From: Limnochordia bacterium
GTDB taxonomy: Bacteria > Bacillota > Limnochordia > Darwinibacteriales > DTU012
Reading direction: 5' to 3'
Assembly (NCBI GenBank): GCA_007116995.1
Contig: SKHL01000219.1
Coordinates: forward strand, 1 to 8,958
Length of the DNA stretch: 8,958 nucleotides
Shown: positions 5,133-8,958 of the stretch, one piece after another
Position numbering within the stretch: position 1 is the first letter of the stretch
How the letters are laid out: every line of letters starts with the position of its first letter
Notes under the pieces: generated by a model
The model's input: the letters and a program-made list of their open reading frames with translations, nothing else
The model's database searches: none
Told to the model about the DNA's origin: nothing
Program-made: the position numbers and the translations under genes

Positions 5133-6434
5133 ATGGCTAGGTTAGTTATTCACGGCGGTAATGCCCTACATGGTGAGGTGCGTATTAGTGGAGCGAAAAA
5201 TAGTGCTCTGGCCATAATTGTGGCTGCCGCGCTCGCAACAGAAGGCGAGAGTGTATTAGAGAATATCCCCCACGATAGTGATGTGGGTACGATTTGTCTG
5301 ATTTTGCGTAGTCTTGGCGTGGAAGCATGGTTTGACTCGCAAGGCAGGCTACATGTAAATGGAAAAACACTAAATAGATATCAAGCACCCTATGATCTGG
5401 TGCGTAAGATGCGAGCATCATTTTATTGTGCAGGGTTGCTTATTGGTCGCTTAGGCCGAGCAGAAGTGCCACTTCCAGGTGGTTGTGCTATAGGATCCCG
5501 TCCCGTAGATTTTCATATCCGAGGCTTTTCGCAAATGGGAGCAGATATTACTATTGAACACGGTTTTATGAAAGCCCAATGCAATGATTTACGTGGAGCA
5601 AATTATTATATTAATCGTTCGAGTGTAGGAACTACGATAAACATGATGATTGCTGCTATCCTAGCAAAAGGAACAACTGTCCTAGAAAATGTAGCTAAAG
5701 AACCAGAGATTGTAGATTTAGCTATATTTTTAAATGGCATGGGTGCTAAGGTGCGTGGAGCAGGGACGGATGTTATTCGAATTGATGGAGTGGAGTCGCT
5801 GCATGGGATTGAATATTCTATTATTCCTGATCGAATAGAGGCTGGCACATTTATGTTTGCTGCTGCCATTACTGGTGGTGATATTATAGTCAAAGATATC
5901 GTGTTAGAGCACTTACGCTCACCAATAATAAAGATTGAAGAAGCAGGAGCAATTATTGAAAAAGGCACCACAGAGGTGCGCGTCAGGGTGAATGGTCAGC
6001 TTCAACCGATTGATTTAGAAACTTCGCCCTATCCCGGTTTCCCCACGGATCTACAGCAACCATTGGTTGCGGCTATGTGTTTAGCCGATGGCGCAAGCGT
6101 AATTCGCGAAAATATATTTGATCGCTTTCGTTATGTGGATGAGTTACGTCGTATGGGAGCAGATATTAGAGTTGAGCGAGAAACAGCTATTATTCGAGGG
6201 GTGCCGCAACTGACAGGTGCCCCCGTGGAAGTCACGGATTTAAGGGCTGGAGCCGCCCTAGTTATTGCGGGGTTAGCGGCGAGTGGTCGCACTGAGATCT
6301 ACGGCTTAGATATTATTGATCGAGGCTATGAAAATCTTGAGGAGAAGTTTCGCAATCTTGGGGCTGACATTGCTCGCGAAGAGACGAGAGAAGTTACAGA
6401 TATCTTCAGCCAAATCCAGCGAGTTAATGTGTAA
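5133..6434 (+). CDS. murA: UDP-N-acetylglucosamine 1-carboxyvinyltransferase (MurA)
   Basis: 433 residues, full length for the family. It transfers enolpyruvate from phosphoenolpyruvate to UDP-GlcNAc, the first committed step of peptidoglycan synthesis in the cytoplasm. Visible residues are Lys22-Asn23 (SGAKNSALAI), the active-site loop PGGCAIGSRPVD with Cys118 and Arg123, GFPTDLQQP with the catalytic Asp306, DLRAGAALVIAG (Asp369, Arg371) and DRGYENLEEKFRNLGADI with Arg397. Because the loop residue is Cys, not Asp, fosfomycin sensitivity would be expected at this enzyme. GGGGAGG (5116-5122) precedes the ATG by ten bases. It follows the ireB/reoM-type gene and is convergent with ytrHI. Firmicutes often carry two MurA paralogues, and which one this is cannot be told from the window. 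Confidence 0.98.
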   Translation: MARLVIHGGNALHGEVRISGAKNSALAIIVAAALATEGESVLENIPHDSDVGTICLILRSLGVEAWFDSQGRLHVNGKTLNRYQAPYDLVRKMRASFYCAGLLIGRLGRAEVPLPGGCAIGSRPVDFHIRGFSQMGADITIEHGFMKAQCNDLRGANYYINRSSVGTTINMMIAAILAKGTTVLENVAKEPEIVDLAIFLNGMGAKVRGAGTDVIRIDGVESLHGIEYSIIPDRIEAGTFMFAAAITGGDIIVKDIVLEHLRSPIIKIEEAGAIIEKGTTEVRVRVNGQLQPIDLETSPYPGFPTDLQQPLVAAMCLADGASVIRENIFDRFRYVDELRRMGADIRVERETAIIRGVPQLTGAPVEVTDLRAGAALVIAGLAASGRTEIYGLDIIDRGYENLEEKFRNLGADIAREETREVTDIFSQIQRVNV

Positions 6435-6452
6435 CTTTAGTCCTTCTTAAGG

Positions 6453-6520
6453 AAAAAATCTTTCTGATATGATGAAAAGAGGGGGATCCACAGATACCCC
6501 TCTTTTCATCATATCAGAAA
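6453..6520. terminator. Long perfect inverted repeat, probable bidirectional terminator between murA and ytrI
   Basis: A 24-base perfect inverted repeat (6461-6484 with 6497-6520) and a 12-base loop lies between two convergent genes. Read leftward, after ytrI, the hairpin is followed by GATTTTTTCC (T-run at 6453-6458), a good intrinsic terminator. Read rightward, after murA, no T-run follows the full stem, although a short GGGG/CCCC stem followed by TCTTTTC inside the repeat could act as one. The stem is unusually long for a terminator. Confidence 0.85.
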
Positions 6521-6544
6521 GCATACCTAAGACACATTGTCTTC

Positions 6545-7024
6545 TTAGTCTAGGATCCGTGTTGTGCCGGCTACTGTTTGAAGGTTAAGGCTGATGATAT
6601 CGTTGACAACAAGATATCGTAGCGATAGTGTATAGGGTTGATCCACCACATAGATCACGCGACCATCCAAAATGCTAAAAATTAGCTTGGGATCAAGGGA
6701 TTCTAGTTCGCGTCCAATTAAATCATCAACTAAGGATCGTATCTCATTTGCCATTCTCAAATTAAGATGGCGATCCTTCACATCTAATTCAATATTAACC
6801 CCTTTAACTATTCGATATCTTCTCTCTTGTAAGCTATCCTCAAGACGGGATATGCGATTGTCTCGTTCTCCTAACTCGCTGTATAATGTTTCCAGTTCAA
6901 TTACTGCTTGATCAATCATCCAACCGGAATAAAGAATACTACCCGTCATCCCTATCAAAATTCCAAGCACAAAAAAGGCAAGAATGAGTAAAGCCTGTGT
7001 CTTGGTAAGAACCATAAATGGCAT
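6545..7024 (-). CDS. ytrI: YtrI-like sporulation membrane protein
   Basis: 159 residues, close to Bacillus YtrI. One N-terminal transmembrane helix (about 9-31, ALLILAFFVLGILIGMTGSI) is followed by a coiled coil (about 42-68, LETLYSELGERDNRISRLED) and a C-terminal globular part of about 90 residues without an enzyme motif. The call rests mainly on position and architecture: it starts one base after the ytrH stop, next to dnaE, the same cluster as in Bacillus, where ytrI and ytrH are SigE-controlled and contribute to spore formation. The protein is probably anchored in the mother-cell membrane around the forespore. ATG at 7024 has a GGGGG stretch upstream, but ATG at 7015 (three codons in) has AGGA at a better distance, so either start is possible. 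Confidence 0.8.
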   Translation of the reverse strand: MPFMVLTKTQALLILAFFVLGILIGMTGSILYSGWMIDQAVIELETLYSELGERDNRISRLEDSLQERRYRIVKGVNIELDVKDRHLNLRMANEIRSLVDDLIGRELESLDPKLIFSILDGRVIYVVDQPYTLSLRYLVVNDIISLNLQTVAGTTRILD

Positions 7025-7025
7025 C

Positions 7026-7352
7026 CTATTCGCCCCCAGTAATCGTAATCACCAACCAATACCCTAGATAAGCACCCAACAATGCACTAACGACAATGGC
7101 AAATTGCCGGATAATGGCAGTTATTTGGCCACTAAATAGACCACTTTCAATGACTTGAATCGTTGGAAATGTTCCTCCGATAGCTACCACGATAGCCCAC
7201 ATTCGAATCATTTTTACTAAGTCCCGCATTAATCCGAAGGGCGAATCCTGCGTAATGAAAGCCGAAAAAGAACCAATAATCGATCCTCCCAGAATTACAC
7301 CGAGTGCTGAAAAGAAAGCTAACAGGATTTCACGATAAACATGCAGAAACAT
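7026..7352 (-). CDS. ytrH: YtrH family sporulation membrane protein
   Basis: 108 residues, the usual family length. Three hydrophobic segments are visible: about 8-30 (LLAFFSALGVILGGSIIGSF), 48-63 (MWAIVVAIGGTFPTIQ) and 82-104 (FAIVVSALLGAYLGYWLVIT), so this is an integral membrane protein. In Bacillus, YtrH is made in the mother cell under SigE and is needed for efficient sporulation; its biochemical role is unknown. The ATG at 7352 is chosen because GAGGTGA lies eight bases upstream. A longer frame reaching 7460 would overlap the start of dnaE and add residues unlike the family. It forms an operon with ytrI and diverges from dnaE. Confidence 0.92.
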   Translation of the reverse strand: MFLHVYREILLAFFSALGVILGGSIIGSFSAFITQDSPFGLMRDLVKMIRMWAIVVAIGGTFPTIQVIESGLFSGQITAIIRQFAIVVSALLGAYLGYWLVITITGGE

Positions 7353-7415
7353 ATAACGGATCACCTCATTAATGTATATGCCAGTATTAGTGTGGAAATG
7401 AAAGGTGGTGGCCCA
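7353..7415. promoter_or_regulatory. Divergent intergenic region between ytrH and dnaE with both ribosome binding sites
   Basis: Only 63 bases separate the two starts. It holds GAGGTGA on the minus strand (7361-7367) for ytrH and AAAGGTGGTG on the plus strand (7401-7410) for dnaE. No convincing -35/-10 pair is seen for either gene; the dnaE promoter may lie inside ytrH (TATAAC at 7352-7357 is a weak -10 candidate). Confidence 0.45.
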
Positions 7416-8958
7416 ATGTATAGTGCTGTTTGCACTTATAGTGATTACTCTCTGCTCCAATCTTGTTTTAGGATAGAAGATCTAGTAGCTTTAGCCAAGG
7501 CGCAAGGGTACTCAGCTATAGCCTTAACTGATTACAATAATGTCGGTGGTTTGGTTAGTTTTTATCATCAGTGTCGAACTCACCAGATTAAGCCAATCCT
7601 TGGTGGAGAATTTACGTTAGCCAATGTAGCTGGACTAGATTCCCTAACTCTGTTAGCCAGAAATGAGCAGGGCTATGAGGACTTAATGGAAATAGCATCT
7701 CAGCCTAGACCGCTAGAATGTCATGCACTAACAAAATTCAATCAGGGTCTAATCGCGTTACCTTTTTTTCAAGAAATAGATTCTGCGCATACCTCGTATC
7801 AGCAGTTAACGGCTGTATTTGGTGATGAAAATGTATATATACCTCTGCTAATGGGTTCATCTCAACAAAGAGAAATCAGTACAGCCTTGCTTAGTATCTT
7901 TCCAAAAAACATACTTATCGCTAGTCAAAAAGCATATTATCATAGTGCCAAAGATAAACCAATATTACAGGTCATGCAGGCTATCGCTGATGGATGTGAA
8001 TTTGAACAAGTTGACATCAGAATGTTTTCGCCATTGTACAGTTCCAATGAGTTCGCCCAGCAATTCAGAACGTTGCCTTGGGCGCTAGAGAACTTAGCTA
8101 CAATGGTCAATCGCTGTGATCTTGAGTTAGTTGATAGGGTAGGATTACCATCTCTACCAGATTCTCCTTCGTTGGAAGAATTGGCTTGGACTGGAGCAAA
8201 AAAGCGATATCCTAACCTGGACCCTGCAGTAAAAGCACGGTTGGATTATGAGTTGCGGGTTATCTCGGAAATGGGTTTTAGTGATTATTTTATCATTGTA
8301 GCTGACATAGTTGGCTATGCCAGGTCAAAGAGTATTCCTGTAGGTCCTGGTCGAGGTAGTGCAGCAGGAAGCTTAGTGGCCTATTGCTTAGGGATTACAG
8401 ATATCGACCCAATGTATCATGGTTTGGTATTTGAGCGTTTTTTAAATAAACAACGCCAAACAATGCCCGATATTGATCTGGATTTTTGCTATATGCGTCG
8501 CGGTGAAGTATTGGAGTATGTAAAGAAACGCTTTGGATCAAGGCGGGTAGCCCATATTGGCACCTATGGGACCTTTGGCTATCGATTGGCTGTGCGCGAA
8601 GTAGGCAAAGCCTTTGGGCTTACGCAAACAGATATTGGACGTCTGCTAGCCAACGAAAAGAGAACTTCGAATTTCTTGCCTCATATCCAAGAGATCGTAC
8701 AAGGATTAATAGGACTCAAACGGCACTTTTCCACTCATGCAGCAGGTATACTCATCTGCCCGGACTCCATTACCAAGTACTGTGGTGTACTAACGCAACG
8801 TGACACCATGGCCGTGACCCAAATGCCAATGGAATCCGTAGCTCAGCTTGGGTTACTGAAAATCGACCTACTAGGGTTACGTAATCTGACCATTATCCAA
8901 GCAACCCAAGAATATATTAGTAAACATCATCCTAGTTTCTCTTTGAATCGGATTCCAT
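7416..8958 (+). CDS. dnaE: DNA polymerase III alpha subunit DnaE, N-terminal 514 residues (3' end beyond window)
   Basis: The C-family DNA polymerase catalytic subunit; Firmicute DnaE extends RNA primers and acts in translesion or SOS synthesis beside PolC. It opens directly with a PHP domain (about 1-230), unlike PolC with its N-terminal and exonuclease insertions, so it is the DnaE type. The polymerase core follows: GPGRGSAAGS (310-319), MPDIDLDF with catalytic Asp352 and Asp354, THAAG (His441) and KIDLLGLRNLT with the third aspartate, Asp484 (the equivalents of Asp401, Asp403 and Asp555 in E. coli). The PHP metal ligands are lost: the usual HxH near the start is Cys6-Thr7-Tyr8 and TDH is Thr38-Asp39-Tyr40, so proofreading by PHP is unlikely. 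The catalytic aspartates come about 49 residues earlier than in E. coli. ATG 7416 follows AAAGGTGGTG; an in-frame ATG at 7398 lacks a good site. About half of the protein should lie outside. Confidence 0.97.
   Translation, partial: MYSAVCTYSDYSLLQSCFRIEDLVALAKAQGYSAIALTDYNNVGGLVSFYHQCRTHQIKPILGGEFTLANVAGLDSLTLLARNEQGYEDLMEIASQPRPLECHALTKFNQGLIALPFFQEIDSAHTSYQQLTAVFGDENVYIPLLMGSSQQREISTALLSIFPKNILIASQKAYYHSAKDKPILQVMQAIADGCEFEQVDIRMFSPLYSSNEFAQQFRTLPWALENLATMVNRCDLELVDRVGLPSLPDSPSLEELAWTGAKKRYPNLDPAVKARLDYELRVISEMGFSDYFIIVADIVGYARSKSIPVGPGRGSAAGSLVAYCLGITDIDPMYHGLVFERFLNKQRQTMPDIDLDFCYMRRGEVLEYVKKRFGSRRVAHIGTYGTFGYRLAVREVGKAFGLTQTDIGRLLANEKRTSNFLPHIQEIVQGLIGLKRHFSTHAAGILICPDSITKYCGVLTQRDTMAVTQMPMESVAQLGLLKIDLLGLRNLTIIQATQEYISKHHPSFSLNRIP

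Noticed and set aside
5185..5971. Minus-strand open frames inside murA
   Set aside because: Shadows of a full-length, motif-complete murA.
6672..6911. Plus-strand open frame inside ytrI
   Set aside because: Antisense shadow; ytrI is supported by position, membrane helix and coiled coil.
7371..7378. SigE-like -10 (TATACATT on the minus strand) upstream of ytrH
   Set aside because: No matching -35 at the proper distance, and the transcript would begin within the ribosome binding site.
7353..7460. N-terminal extension of ytrH by 36 residues to an ATG at 7460
   Set aside because: It would overlap the start of dnaE, is unlike the family, and a strong ribosome binding site precedes the shorter start at 7352.
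1..8958. CRISPR array, insertion sequence, tRNA or phage gene
   Set aside because: No regularly spaced repeats, transposase motifs, tRNA-like cloverleaf or phage protein was seen.

Overview
The window looks like chromosomal DNA of an endospore-forming Firmicute, most likely a member of the Clostridia (Peptococcales-like is a guess). The reasons are moderate-to-low GC, strong GGAGG-type ribosome binding sites, the spore genes ytrH and ytrI next to dnaE (the order known from Bacillus), an IreB/ReoM-family gene and a Gram-positive-type murA. No rRNA, tRNA, CRISPR array, insertion sequence or phage gene is visible.

Left part (1-4568): an ion-transport locus. A very large P-type ATPase gene on the minus strand runs off the left edge, with 1160 residues visible. 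It carries an N-terminal HMA-like region with an HLLPGRMR motif, then a P1B-like membrane module with a TGCPCA motif whose phosphorylation aspartate and most of its cytoplasmic ATPase domains are missing, then a second, apparently active P2-like ATPase module. Upstream and co-directional is a small membrane-helix protein gene that probably starts at CTG. Divergent from it is a distant paralogue that overlaps a small unrecognised soluble protein gene and ends in a clear terminator. The two small proteins align without gaps over about 45 residues. They resemble DUF5132-type proteins and, in layout, the mycobacterial PacL proteins that scaffold P-type ATPases. My reading is a P-ATPase platform with two dedicated small partners, which is inference.

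Middle (4569-6544): an ireB/reoM-family gene lies 96 bases upstream of murA. In Listeria the ReoM protein controls ClpCP-dependent degradation of MurA and is itself controlled by phosphorylation of Thr7. That threonine is present here, so the regulator and its pathway target are neighbours. A long perfect inverted repeat separates murA from the convergent ytrHI operon.

Right part (6545-8958): the sporulation membrane genes ytrH-ytrI are on the minus strand. The replicative/error-prone polymerase gene dnaE is divergent from them on the plus strand and is cut by the right edge. All three polymerase aspartates are visible, while the PHP metal site is degenerate.
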